Assembly: GCF_013373865.1 (NCBI RefSeq)
Contig: NC_050470.1
Coordinates: forward strand, 7,362,373 to 7,426,372
Origin: Monomorium pharaonis
Taxonomy: Eukaryota > Arthropoda > Insecta > Hymenoptera > Formicidae
DNA: 64,000 bases
Direction of reading: 5' to 3'
The notes beneath the pieces were generated by a model, which had not been told where the DNA came from, ran no database searches, and saw only the letters and a list, made by a program, of their open reading frames with translations. Position numbers and translations under genes: made by a program. The first letter of the stretch is position 1. Each line of letters begins with the position of its first letter. Positions 23,611 through 37,600 of this stretch are shown here, one piece after another.

Positions 23611-23808
23611 AAAGTAGGTTGTCCGCTCGGAAATAAATACTTAATATTAGCCAAAGGGATAACACAAATCGGCCTTCGTATAGATTTATTGAAAGGAGAC
23701 AAAGCTTTAGCTATGTTGTCCTCTTTAAGTCTTGATGACACTCTTTCAATATGTTTTTTCCTCCCGTTGTTTAATCGCACGTTTATTTCCGAACGAACAA
23801 CCTACTTT
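23611..23808. mobile_element. Foldback MITE-like element E, about 198 bp
   Basis: The terminal arms are AAAGTAGGTTGTCCGCTCGG on the left and AAAGTAGGTTGTTCGTTCGG as the reverse complement of the right, both followed by AAATAAA. The arms are about 27 bp. The interior has no paired arms of note and no recognised protein. It differs from elements A-D in its end sequence. Confidence 0.7.
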
Positions 23809-25485
23809 ACATACGTTCGCGTACTTTCCGTTATTCACGAAATCGAATTTATGATTTTAGATACTTGAGCAAAACCGTTCCTTGTAAATAATATCCGATT
23901 AATTAACAAAATGGGCTAGTTGCTGATAATGAAACCTTCCTTTTTTATGCACCAACAACAGTGGCAGCTCGCATAGGCATTTTAGTATTTTCAGATTGAT
24001 TTAATTCATCCTTATTTATATTTTATTATGTTTTAATTTTTAAATACTATGTTGTTCCGATGAAAAGAAAATTTTAATACGCATACAAATAATTCAAGTT
24101 ACATGCCTCAACAGCAAAAATTGCAACCTGTTCGTGTTGTTTACATTCTTTGTACATTTTTGTTTTTTCTTTCTCCGTCCGAATGAATATTTATCTCGTT
24201 TTAAGTACAAAAATTTTGGGAGGTTTCAAGCAAAACACGAATAAATCTAAAGTTCGCAGACAGAGTTTACCTAAGTTTTCGGTTAATCTGTGTCCCGTGA
24301 CTTCATCCTGGGGAGTATCATGACAGGGGGGAATGCAACAGGACATATATACAGTATAGGGTGGTTGTACGACGGGTATAGGGGGGAAATATCGCAGGGA
24401 TGACCGCGCCATTGTCAACAGACACCCGGAGTGGTCCATTGTCTGGCGGAGCTCCGCGTTTTTTATTCATCGGATGTTTATAATCTGCCTCTCGCATCTG
24501 CGAAATAACGCCCGCGGATTTGCATACGCAACGGTATCTGGACGTAGAAATATCGCGTGAGAAAACGAATCGGGGCCCCGTTAGCGGCACACCGTACGTA
24601 GCTTTCGTCAGAACGATTAATAATCATTGATCATGATCCGGGATATTTCAAGAGTTGAAAAATTGTAAAAATTTAACTGAATGCATAATCGTAAGTTTAA
24701 TACAACGATCGAATGGATCGTAAGTTTAATACAACATATAAATGCAACTGAATAAATTGATGTGTATAGATTTAATTTTTTTAATACACTGTTATTTTTT
24801 AGAATATGCACATAGTTAAGTATTGAATAAAAAGAGAGAAGTACAATGGATAGAAAAAGTAATTTACGAAAAATTGATTGAAAACAAGAAATTAATAAGA
24901 AAATGCAAATAAGAAAAATAATCAGTATGATCGATTGAAAAGTTAAAAAAAGAAAGAAGAAAAATCGATGCTATTTCAAAGATTTTAGGAATTTAAGAAA
25001 TCCGAAAATTGTGCTGAAAGGTTTCTCACTTTCTGTGAATAGCCAGTAAGGGATCCCATTTGGTCCATTAGGTTTCAAAGAACATGGGTCTGAAAAAGGT
25101 GCGGAAGCCCTTTGTTGCGATCTAAATCTTGTCAGTTCTGGCCGAACACTCTAAACAAGCGGAGGTGAAAAAACGTAAAGTTTAAAGTAAGAAAAAAGAT
25201 TGAAAGCTTGCAGATACGAAACGGTATAAATATAATAAGGTATACTTTGTTCGTGTAATATTTTAATTTTAAAACAAAAACACAAGTTGATAATTTAAAA
25301 ATATTCAAAACCTTATCCGCTCAGAATTCGTAATATCTAAATAAAGAGAGAAAAGAGAACAAAAGAACAAAAATTAAGAAAGTAATTTTCTAAATATAAA
25401 CTCAACATATAGATTCCAAAAAATTTTTGGATATAATTTATAAATTTACTTACAGCTTAATATAACTTTTAATGTTTGCTTTCAG

Positions 25486-25675
25486 TTTTCGAATCGTTAA
25501 AATCATGTCGGTGCTACTGGAAGGGAGGTCGTACAGGCCGTTCAAGTCCTCGGAGGAGTACCTGATAGCAATGAAGGAGGACCTGGCGGAGTGGCTGAAC
25601 GCCCTGTATCCGGAGCTCAGGATCAATCTTGACAATTTCATGGACAGACTGGACACGGGCGTCGCGCTATGCAAA
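25486..25675 (+). CDS. pigs: pigs exon 2: leader end, start codon and first CH-domain segment
   Basis: Acceptor TTTGCTTTCAG ends at 25485. The ATG is at 25505-25507 after 19 bases of leader, in context AAAATCATGT. It encodes 57 residues, MSVLLEGRSYRPFKSSEEYL through EDLAEWLNALYPEL to DTGVALCK, and ends in phase 0 before donor GTGAGT at 25676. The RPFKSSEEY and EDLAEWLNALY blocks are the hallmark N-terminus of GAS2-like proteins and the first helix of their calponin-homology domain. The in-frame codons upstream of the ATG are intronic, so this start is well supported. Confidence 0.9.
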
Positions 25676-28600
25676 GTGAGTGCGGTGTGTCACAATCGTT
25701 TGCTTGTCAACTTGCAGCTATATCGCGGAAGCACGATTGTCCGTGCGGTTTAGCGCTCGCCGTGCAGCGCTCGTAACGAGGCGATCCTTATCGCGCGGCT
25801 TTATCGCCGTCGCAAAAATTCTCCCTCGCAATCGAGATATACCCATTGACCTCAATCTTAGAGCACGGTTGTCACGGCTCTCCCGCTCGTTCCGCGTTTA
25901 TTTTCTCACCGGTTCGTAAACATCCGCCTATGCGGGGTAAACGCGAAAGTACGGCCGCGTACATTAGCGACGTGATTCCTTTAGAGATACGCGTCCCTTA
26001 GCGAGGATTTTGCAACGAGTTGTTACTCGAAGCTGTGATATGAGTTGTAAATCTTTAGGTATGAATAATAAATATTAGCGGTATCGGTGTTACAAGCGCG
26101 ATGGTTTAGAGCTAAAAGTGCGAGGAAAACCTCGGTCGCGCTGTATCAGCTCTTTGAATTCGGTTATAAAGTTTTCTGTTGGAAACGCTGGCGTCATTTA
26201 CAAACGTACGCGGCACGCGCTGAAGACGCATAAAAGCTGCACGTGTGCATCACGACAAGCAGGAAGAAGGATGCGGGTGACGTCCAGCGGAAACTCTTCG
26301 TCCTGCGTGGCGTGAATTATAATTGAACTCGCGACTGGGAAGAACGGAGAGTAAAGTGTGCCTTTAAAAAACTCTTTCATTTCTCCAGCGTTTTTTCCAC
26401 GTCCTTATTAAATATAATTAAATGTTATGAATATTACACAGAAAAGGATACTTGATTCAAATGCATAGTTATTTGAATGGTACTAATAACAAATTTTATA
26501 AAAAAATAAATAATATTCATTTCAAATAAGTAAATTTTCTATAATTTAGAAAACGTTTATTTGTTTGAAATATTAACTTTATATGAAATTTGTTATTAGT
26601 GTATCCTTTTTTGTCAGTGTACTGTTATTCCGATAATAAAAATTCGCGCGGATTATAAAGCAAGTTCCGTTAATTCTACGATTATTTGGAAACCTGAAAT
26701 AATTCATTCTTTCTCATTAAATAATTAAAGAGATTTAATATCAAAATAAGAACCATAATTTAAAAGTAATTTAATAATAATAAAACCCTCTTTCTCCTTT
26801 TCGATTTTATGCTTATCGTAAAAATGTACTTTTCCGCGAGACAAGTAACGGCGAATATAGATGTCTACTTAAGTAAAGTAGAAATTATGCACGTGACAGC
26901 ACGCGCGTGTTACTTTTTCGTCAATAAGCGGCAACGAGTAAAACCTGTATGCTAAAATCACTCCCCGGCTCTTATTGACGCGCGGTGTCGAAACAAAAAA
27001 AAAAAAAGGAGAGGGGAAAAGAAAACGAAAACTTACGTGCGTACAACCTGTATCTCCCACACGACCGTTGCCGCTCGACATGCAGCGGCGGATAGAGTAG
27101 TCATTCGTATATAGCGTGACCGATCGGCTGTCGACGGTGTACACGGTCAGCTTATTAGCTCGGGTATTATTAAAGCAACTTTAACGAGTCATTAAGGGCA
27201 CGGCAAATTGGAGCGTTTAACAGGAAAGAAAGGATACGGGACACAATGAGTAATGGTTTAATTACCTGATTAATGCGGCCGCGCGGCGATCGCGACGTGC
27301 CAGACGGTGGTTGAGTAAATTCGCGGCGTTCGTAACGCAATCCGCGGGGCCTCGAGATAAGTGCGCCGGGGCGATAAAACGAGTATATTATCGGCTGATT
27401 CATTACTCGGAAACGCGAGAAGGCAAAAAGGAGCCGTCATGCAGACGCAACGCGGCATTGTGCGATCCGCTAATTGCAATTTTGTGTGTTTGCCAAGTGA
27501 CGCTGGTGGATTCCCAACGACTTTTGTCACCGTCATCTCATCTCCCGGTCGGAGATCCCACGGGTGATGGTTCCTGGAACGATACCGCGCCCGATCAATC
27601 GCGATCCGGTGTGCGCGCGGAATCGGTGCCCGCGTCTCGACTTTCACTGATCTACCGGCGACGATTCGCCACTCTCGAGAAACGAAACGAGCTCCATTCA
27701 TCGCCACGGGCCCATCGCGTACGCCCGTATAATAACCGTCGGGCCCCGCGACGGGTATCCGATCGGCGACGCTCGTATAAATGCCGAGGGGGGATATCGG
27801 GGCCGGACCGCGGCCGCTCGTTATTAGCGACGGCGCGCCGCCATCGTCGTCGTTGTAAATTTATGCCGGGAAAGTATTTAGAGTAGGCAGAGGACGATAA
27901 AACCGCGGCGGCTCGCTCGCGGTGCATGCGTGCGCTCCCTGTGTGCCAACTCGGAGAAAGTGTGCACCGGTGCATCGAATACGCGTAACGCCTAAAGCCC
28001 GATTCAGGCCGCGGTGAGGCAATCTTTACGTTAACGTTTAGGCTCAAGCTATCAATACTAATTCGTACATGTGTATGACAGTTACCGGGTATCAAAAGAA
28101 ACGAGAGATTACAGAAGAATTTATTAAAGAGAGAGAGAGAGGAGATTTTCTTTAATGCTCGCGATTGCGTGGTGCACTGTACAGTTTAAATTTAATTGAA
28201 ATTTCGCAATTAGGTGACGGTCGAAAAGCGAACGGTAAGTCCGAAGATTCGGCATCAGACACGTTCGACTTGTAGTAGACGCGAAGCACTTTAGCCTGAA
28301 TCGAGCCTAAGGATTATGGCGGATCTCGAAGTGAGGTACTGGAATTTCCTACCTGTGGCAGGGGGTAGATTGGGTTGCAGCAGTCGGCAGCGAGGGTGGG
28401 GGGGAGGGAGGGAGGGAGCAGTGCTTTTGCATGTATCGACTTTACGAGCCGTGACGAGTGGCGAGACGGGGAAATATAATAGGTGCGCACGACGAGGAGC
28501 GATAAGAAATCCTAATGCTCTCGATACTGGCACTTCTGGGGGCTTCTCTTCTACCCTGTCCTACTCTTTTTTTTTATCGCAGTAAATTTTTGCAGACTGC

Positions 28601-31600
28601 GATTTTTTTGCAACCTTGTTTACGGCGGGGGAGGCTCGCAGGCGCCCACGTATGCACGTATTGCAAATACGCAATATGCATCGCGGTTTACCGTAGGCGA
28701 TACGCAGCGATGGATTTGAGAAGCGTTTAAACTTGTGAATGAATTGGCTAAATTCTTTGTTTGCATATCTTTTAATAACGTCTTCTCTTGCAATGCACGA
28801 CAATGTTGTTCATGTAGTTGTTACTTTTGCGATATTAATTAACGTTAATTTAAGAAAATTATTTTTTATCTTGATCCTTTATTTTAACTTTTTTTCTAAT
28901 TAAAAATCAAAATATTTTGTGCAACACTGATATACTTATAACAACGAAATTTCCAATTATAGTAACAATTATTGAGGGCTATAGTATATTTATGGATTAA
29001 AATTTTAATATGATGTTTATAGGTTGTTGAAAAATTGTTGAATAAAAATTAAATATATGAAAAATAAGTAATACATTTACTGTCAAATAATTTATATCGC
29101 AATTAATTTACATTATTGCAATAATGAAATTGATTAATTTACAATGCTGCAATTAATTGAAAATATATATGTCATTAAATCACCCAAAAATAAATCTGAC
29201 GACTCGATGAGTTCTGTCGTGTGCAGAAAGAGACCTTCGATATGAAGTAGCACGAGGAAACGTTTTTCAAAGCAAATTCGAGAATGGCACTTGTCATATG
29301 GTTAAAGGTCGACAGGCAATCCATATTAATCACAATCGCGCGATATCCCGAAAGCGAAAGGAGCCAGAAGGCGCGACGGCGCGGCGCGCGGCCTTTCCTG
29401 TCGGAAATGACAAATACCGGGGATCCTGATCGTGAGCCTTATATAGAAATCGACTGGCACTAACTGCGAGCGCTATGCCATCATGCGCAATATTGATCCA
29501 AAAATATTAAGCTTCAACTATGCCAGAAACGTTCAGTGAAAATAATCGATCGCTCCGTCCCGTGTCTTTTTTTCTATAAAATACTAGACGTTAAAATTTT
29601 TATTTCTAAGAGCAGTATATTCTACGTGCTATTTTTAAAATAATGCATATTCGTGGTGCGCAGTTCGAAGATTACCTCGTGCATTTCGCGCAAGGACATC
29701 AAGTCGATATCGTTTCGTGCCAATCGTGACGTCGTTTAGATAATTCCATAACTATATCTTTATATATGTAAAGATAAGGAAGAAGAATGGCCTTCTTCTT
29801 ATCCAGATTATGCCGCGGAATTCCAGGAATGCACAGCGTGCGCGATTAATTAACGCAATTGTTGCCATCTACTTTTTTCGCTTGTTCCTCTCTCTCATTC
29901 GGAATTAGAATTTATGGCGGACGCCACGTCGGGCTCATGCTTGTCCCTTGCAGACTTTAAAGCTTATTTAAGCGAGGCGGTTTAATCAAAGTGGGTAGTA
30001 AGCTTAAGACTGCCTATAATTTAAAGGGTACTAAAATTTCTTTTAAAAATATATTATGCACGTCACTTATATTTTTGACGCTAAATAAATTGATATGTTT
30101 GTTGCTTTTACTGTGAAAAATAAATATTGGAGACAATATGGTGCAATTTGAGATAATGTGCTGTATGATTTTACAAGCAGTAATGAATCGTCATTGGTTC
30201 AATAATTATTTTTATTCGTAATTATATTCTGTAATCACACTATTTCTCGTATTAAAAAAAAGTCGCGTCGCGAGTGTGATATTTTCAGTTCAATTTGGAA
30301 GTGACAGTGTCAGGTTTAATGGACCACTTACTTGGATAAATTAATAGGCTAACCGGATCGATGGTCAAACGCGTTAAAGTCGAGATCGCGCGCGATCGGG
30401 GTCGATCCCGGGGATCCGAGGAAGCTGGCCGCATTAATGAGCCAATTAACGGAAGAGTTACGAGCCCGGCTTTCCCGACGAGACGATTGTCCGTCGACTT
30501 TTCTGACGCGCGTGGCAGAACGGGTTACCTCTCGGCGACGAGTCGCTCGTTAGCCGAGTTTATCGGCATATCTATCAGTGATCTGAAGCGCTATGATTAA
30601 ATGCGAACGGGATCGACGATTTCCCTCCAATGAGTTGGCGTTATCGATCGCGCTATGATGAATGCAAATCCGACCGGCAATCTTATGTCGCACACGAGCA
30701 ATCGATCAATGTGATTCTTTATAACACCGATCCTTCCTGGGTGTTATGAACTTACCTCGTTAAAGTAATTTCAACTTCTTTAAACCTTCAGGAAGTTCCG
30801 AAAGATTTTAACAATTTTAACATTTTAATTGTGGGCAGGAGTAACTTCATATTAGAATATATTTGTAGCTCATCTGAGGTCAAAGAAATTGTCTAGCACT
30901 AATTGACAGAGAAACTTGCAAAGAAAGTTTATGTTTTAGATTGTTTTAACCACAATTAAATTATGAGAAATTTAGATTTGAAATGGGTTTGATCGGGGTG
31001 AAAATCTAAATGTGCAGCGTAATCGTAACGTTGATGGATGAAGGTATTAGAAGGAAGCGGGATCGAGGTCGGCAACCTTGAAATTTCTTGCAGTTAATTG
31101 AAATCGAGTGGAAAGCTGATGAAACTCGATTCCGCCATAGAATTATGGCGTAAATGGAATGACGATTGCTGTCATTCTGCGATGTCGCGATGTAGAAAAG
31201 CGTGGAATCGGATCGGACGGTTTTGGAATCGATGTAACGTCTCTCTTTTTATTTCTGCGAAATAAATTCCCGCGAAACAATAATTTTCTCGGTAGTTTTA
31301 TAATTGTAGACTGACGAGACAATTCTCATTCTTCTTGCGCGCGGTCTAATGTTTATTTTTTTCTTTCTTTCTTTTTTTTTTAAGAGAAAGTGCGCGCGAC
31401 TTCTGAGGCTTAGAATAGAATTGTTAATTGCGCGAGAAGTAGGACGGCAAACTTCAATCTGTCTGGAGTAAGTTAGAATCTGTTTTCACACGTCCGTGGT
31501 GTACATACGAAGGTGAATCGCGTATTATCCCCTACATGTCACGCGCGGTGCGCACTTGCGTGTCCTTGTAAACTGATTATCCTTTTCGGTAGATCAGTCG

Positions 31601-34600
31601 TAAAACGAAGTGCGTCGCTGACTGGCGCGCGTTCGTTTCTGCGCATTTCACACCAAGGAAACGCCATTACACACGCGAGGTCAAGAGCGTTTCCTGCCGC
31701 CGTCTATTAGCATTTCTATTGAGAGTTCCTAGTCCTTTATCTAGCTTGTTTATGCTCGGAAACGCCGGTAGCATAAAGGACCACCAGTCGCACAAGCTTA
31801 CATAAGGTTACTATAAATATAGGTATTATACTTTGATCTCGAAATTATTCTTCTCGTATTGATATTAGATTTATACGATAATTAAAAAATGTATGACACA
31901 AAAAATAACGTGTACAATTTAACCTTCTATTACTCTCGTTCGACAAATAAATATTTTCAAGGTTTTTATACAAAACAAAATTAAGAAAACAATTATACAA
32001 ATATACCCTAGAAATTGTCAATGAAAAGTCAGAAAGTTTCAGATTTAATTTTTATCTCATATAGGTTTGTGTAATTAAAAAAATTAAATGTGAACTGAGC
32101 GCTTGGCTCATACGATAGCAATGTAGGGTTAAGATATGAAATAAATAATGTAGAAAGTTAATATAAACGTCTAAATTACACCGAGTAATGAATCAATACG
32201 ATAAATCTTTGCGGAGATTCAAGAGTTTAATAACAGAGGGTTTGCGTTTCCCCAAAAATATCTCTAAAAAATCTTTTAATTTCACTGGGAACACATTGAA
32301 GGAATAGAGTTCACCGATGCACATCGATGTGCGTCCGTGTGCGAGCAACGAAAACAGCCGGGGACGCGTCGACGACTCCTTTTGTCTCAGCGGACCGGAT
32401 GTTTCCTTTTTTCATAATCCCTCGGAACCGGAGATGAGTGCACGGGGGTGGTCTTTTTCAACTTCATGCCTAAATATATACCGTGCCCCCTTTTGCGCCC
32501 GCACAGCCCGCGTTCCCGAAATGCGGTGCAAGGGAGATGCGTCGTAAAAACACCGGACTGAAATAACCGAGCGAAAAATCGAGCGGGCGCCACAACGCCA
32601 CGACGACGCCGACAGTCGCAAGACGCGACGGGCGGTCTAGGACCTTCGGAGATTGCTTTTATAGTCCCGACGCATTTTAATGCCAATGTCGACGCGAACG
32701 TAACTGCTCGTGGTCTCAAAGGTTCATTGTACCTTTTCAGTATAGATCGGCTTCATAGGCGGCAGAACGTTTTCCCTTTTCAAGGGGCGGAAGGCATTAA
32801 CGGAGCAAAGTGAATTTATGTAAATAATAAACTTCTAAGTACGTAAATATAGTATCATATGTATTATATGTATTTATATAAAAAAATAATTTTTCGAAAT
32901 TACATATCAAATGTTATAAAAGATTATTGCAATAACTATTCTTAAAACAACATTAGTTGTTTCGATTAGTGTTTAATACATGTAATAATTCTAATACAAT
33001 TTAAAAGTCCGGATGCGTTTCGACTACATTTCGAAATAACTTTCTGCTAAATAACTGTTAGATAAATTATCGCGTGGGCGATAAGGGGATAATTCGTCGG
33101 GACGATAGCGGTAGACATTTCTCCCTCGCTATCGGTCATCAGTTAATCGACAATAAAGTGTCTATTAAGTAATTCAGGGTGATCAGGAAAGGGGATATTT
33201 GCCTTGTCTCATAACGCCAATGGAATTTATGTGATAGGCAATTGTTAGAACTTCATTGTACTCTTATCGTCAATGAAATTTTTAACAAAGAACATCACAC
33301 GTTGTCGACTAGACTAGATAATTTTTCTTCGTTTTAATGTTGACGTTCGCTAAATAACTTGAACCGCATTAGTTTAATACTACGGATGGAAAATCTGCAT
33401 TAATTTTTGTACACTGGAAAAGGACCTAAAACTAAGATCGAAACGTTGTGTTATGTAACAAACGTTATGTAACAACAATTAATAAATTTGGCTAGTCTAG
33501 TCGGCAATATATAATGTTCTTTGTTCATTGTATTCATCAATATTTCAGCAAGTATGAATCAATCAAGATTATTTTTATTTGCGAGATACATTTGTCTTCC
33601 TTCTCTTTTCTTTTACCGAGGACCGTTTTTCTAAAATCGTGAATGCTCATTGCGAAACTCTTTAATATCGATCTGTCATTTCTGATCTTGAACGACGGCA
33701 CGCGAATCACTTCCTGGAAAGTACAATACCTCGCGGCGTGTCATTGGCTGCGACCGCATAAAGAATCGCTAAAGGCACGTTCGTACGACTTTACATACTT
33801 ATTCGCGCGCGTGCGACGCTTTGGAAGGCGTCTTATGGCGCGCGTGTAGAACACGCGATGATTCACGGCGCTTTTGTGCCGGGCCGAGGTCTTACTGTTG
33901 GGAATACAAACGGTCGAGGTTTATTAACCTCCGGCGCGCAGGAACGGCAGGATCGCGAACAATCCTAGCGGGGAATCTCTTGGCGCTTTTGCCGGGCAAG
34001 GAATTTCGTCACAGTTAAGAACGGCCCGCTGAAAAGTAATTAGCTTTGCCCAGGGATCTAAACTGTACGCGTGTGTCAATTGCGCGCGCGGGGCGTGCAC
34101 TTTGTCCTCTCGACGACGCATGTTTTCGCTTAATACCGTTGGTTTCTATATAATTACGCGTAACGAGTACCGATCTGCATTTAAATGACGAATGTTATCA
34201 AATTTTCGTTTATTTTTTAGACATGAGAAGTAAGCGTTTATAATCTTAGGTGGTTGCAATAAATCGTAATAATTGCAGTCGTTAACAATTTTACGGTACG
34301 CAATTTCATGGTAATTGTTTACGTAATGGTCAAGTAGCTTCGTTATCACGGCGTCTATTTAGCGCAACAACGTTCAACAATTTTAATCGGATTAGATCAC
34401 GCTGCGCGTGCTCGCGCTTCCGATAACGCTCTCGCAGCTTCATTTCGCAGCGCCATGAACAGCCATAAATTTTCGCAACGGTTTATCGCGTAAGCCTGGC
34501 CCCCGGAGACTAAATTAAGTTACGGGGTTATGAGTAATGGTTTACTTGCGCTCTCGTTGGTTACGTCTCATTGGTTTCCTTCCACGCCGTGCAGCGTTGC

Positions 34601-37600
34601 ACGCTTAACTCGTACGCGTTCCCCTCCCCCTCCCCCTCGAGCGCAATGAAACGCCTCGCAAACCGTTCCAATTTACAAACGTAGAATGTGCAGCAGCCAT
34701 TTTCATTAGGCATATTGGTCCGTGGTGGGCGACGACGATACCGAGGAGGGTCAGGGGCCATGTAATGCGACATCCTGCCGTCGCCTCATCTGCCAACCGT
34801 ATTACCATATGCGCCACTTCTCGTCTTTTATAAGTGCGACTCTTCCTCTCACCAGTGACGCTCAACGCATCATCGAAAAACTCGAGACTGGATTAATGTT
34901 CCAATTAAAAGAAAAGTATTTTGTATCTAGTATCAATCAAAGAGCCTTAATTTAGGACAATTAATAAAAATCATTTTTTTAAATAGTATTTAGTAATTGA
35001 ATGTTATCGCTTTATTTTTACTTGAGATTAAATTTTTTTCATCAATTGTCTGCCCATATTTTTCGTCAATTTCTCAGCGTTGTGTGATTAAAGACTGCAG
35101 ATAGACAAATGACAAAAATGGTGCTTCTTATTTTAGAAAGTGGTTTCTTTTATCGTCAAAGTTTTCAGTATATTTTAACTCTTTCACTTTCTAGATACAC
35201 ACACGTTTTAATTGAAGTGATAAAAAAATGCATTCGTACCGCTTTCATTCTCGAGTTCATACATCTCTCTAACTCTGACGAACGTTCTCGCTACAGCAGT
35301 TTTAAGAGTCCTCGACAAAACGGTCTGACCGTTGAGTCGTCATTATCGCCGTCGCTCGCGTTCAGTTGTAACTGCCGTTGGCGGACTCGCCTAATCTCTA
35401 TATTATCCCTCGGGAGAGATATCGAGACAGGCCGATGAAACACAACCGGATGCCGTTAGATGTGATTTTTACGAGTGTGCGTCGAGGAGCGGGCGCGTAA
35501 ACAGCTTCGCGATCTAATGGCGTTCACGTGCAGACGAGAAATACGTTTTCTCGAAGACCCCTAAAACGTGTCTGTAAATTGCGCGTCATGATCCTGTCTC
35601 AACCGGAGAGTCATTCGGAGAAGACTTGATTTCGATCCCGTGTTAAGGATGAACATTGGATTAGCCATCGACTCAACGCATCAACGCGAGAACTTTATAA
35701 CGCAGTTAAAAAGGAAGAAAAAAAAATGAAGTTTGATGTTTGAAGTTTTTTATCCCCACAGAGAATTATTTATCGATTTGTATTTTAGGGGGCGGGGGAG
35801 GGACGAAGAAGTTATAAATACAAGTAGTGTAGAAAGTAAAATTTAAAATTTGTAAGGTAATTATATCTCGTAAATATGTATGTTAATTACAATGCATTAA
35901 TTAATTAATAATTAAATTAGCAAATTTTTATATATTATTTAATAACTTCATAAAACTTTATAAAACTATGATTGTGTGTAAAATGTAAGAATCATTGGTA
36001 ACTGGGGATTAACCGAACGTGACATCGAAACCTGATGCAGCGCACGTGAACGGGCGCACGCTGCACGCAAGGCGCGTTGTTTGGACGGGCGAAATACGAT
36101 TTTGTTTAAACAAGTCGGGGACTTTCTAGCAGTCGACTGTTCCAGGTCGTGATCGCGTCTTTTTCCAACGTAACCCGAATACCTCTCGACGAGTCAACTC
36201 ATCTCGCGTCAACTCTGTTTGAGCAGCGTAGAGGTTCAACGAACTGTCATTAAAACGAGCACCCAGTTTGCTGACATATAGTCGTTTGAGCAGATGTTCG
36301 GCGGAAACCGAGCGTTGAGCAAACGGAAAAGAGATTAAAGGGACGAAATAATGCTATTGCTATAGTGACATATACGATGATCGTAATCAAATTGGAGGCA
36401 AGGAAAACAAAAAGTGTTCCGGCGAAACACGAAACTAGAAGCTCGGTTACAGCTACTAATTGCCTTTTCTTTCATGTTGTTCAAATCTAGCTGGAAAAAT
36501 AATAGCAAACTTGTCGTTATGTAAAAGTTGTAATATTAAAAAAAAAAATTACTAATCAAATACCTGTAGGATTGTTTGAAAAATCGATTATTTTTATTTC
36601 ATGCCCCTTTTGTTTAATTCATTTTGCGAGCCACGATCGAAATTCTTTTCTGTCCATCATCGTCATTTCCCCGTTGATACTTGACATGTAAGGGCGTTGA
36701 TATTTGACATACAAGGGCGCGCGCATCCCGTATCTGTCTTTAGCGGTTCTCTCTCTCTCGCTCATCTAAATCAATAACGTGATATTGCATTAAGTGCTTT
36801 TTTCTCGGGGGATGACGGTCATCAGATGCCATCTGCCGTTTCAATGGTCGCGCTAAATCCAGGATTTTGATGCCGCGTCAAGTCTCGCATTTGAATAATG
36901 CGTACGTGTGCGCGCGCGCGCGATGTAAGAGAGGACGACGCGTACGTATGGGAAAGTGTTGAATAGCGTGAAATGAAATATCGCGTACGTTCTACGCGCG
37001 TACACTCCAGGCGACAGAAATAAAATATCGACATTCGTTATAGGCGTCGCGAAACATTGACGCGCACATATGTGTCACGTGTTTACCTCGCGAGCATTTC
37101 GCGATCTAGGGCGCCCTAAATTACGACATTGTGAAAGTATAGATAGAAATACCCGCTTGATTTGAGACAATAATCCTATTGGAGAGGGGAACAATTCACC
37201 TCGAGGAATACTTGGAAAATTGAAGAGTATCACGTTTTGCTTAGGCCGCTTTAAAACGAGCAAAACGCGGTTCGTCTTTCCACCACCCGTCACGTCTCTA
37301 TCGCCCCCGCGCTCTCGGGAGATGACAAAGTGACCTGTTTTTCTGCTTCCAGCATGCGAACAACGTGCGGAAATACGCGACGGACTACGTGGCCCGCCGT
37401 CAGGCCCGCAAGATGCCGATGACACGCTCGATAACGTCCCTGGCGCTGCCGATGAGCCAGGTGGGCGACGTTCCCTACCTGCCGAACGCCAAGGCCGGCA
37501 CCTTCTTCGCCCGCGACAACGTCTCGAACTTCATCGACTGGTGCCGCAACAGCCTCGGCATCATCGAGTGCCTGCTCTTCGAGACCGAGGATCTGATAAT

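Larger units (their letters stand above)
12400..25485 (+). other. Predicted pigs leader intron, 13.1 kb
   Basis: This stretch runs from the GTAAGT donor at 12400 to the acceptor TTTGCTTTCAG ending at 25485. No ORF in it shows a recognisable domain. Contents seen: foldback elements at 13474-13677, 13685-13836, 15011-15214, 19376-19620 and 23611-23808, GA/TC simple repeats near 16456-16470, 16574-16602 and 20242-20265, G-rich clusters near 15934-15952 and 16896-16935, and a short direct repeat near 24688-24735. The left boundary depends on the predicted exon. Confidence 0.45.
25676..37352 (+). other. pigs intron within the CH domain, 11.7 kb
   Basis: Phase-0 intron with donor GTGAGT and acceptor TTCTGCTTCCAG. 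Contents seen: foldback elements at 26435-26621 and 33284-33525, a very strong G-quadruplex motif at 28394-28416, and AT-rich blocks around 28.8-29.2 kb and 31.8-32.2 kb alternating with CpG-dense stretches. ORFs inside are short and show no recognised domain, so I call no nested gene. Confidence 0.8.

Noticed and set aside
24688..24735. Direct repeat of about 19 bases (ATCGTAAGTTTAATACAAC twice)
   Set aside because: Only two copies in AT-rich intron with nothing to suggest function.
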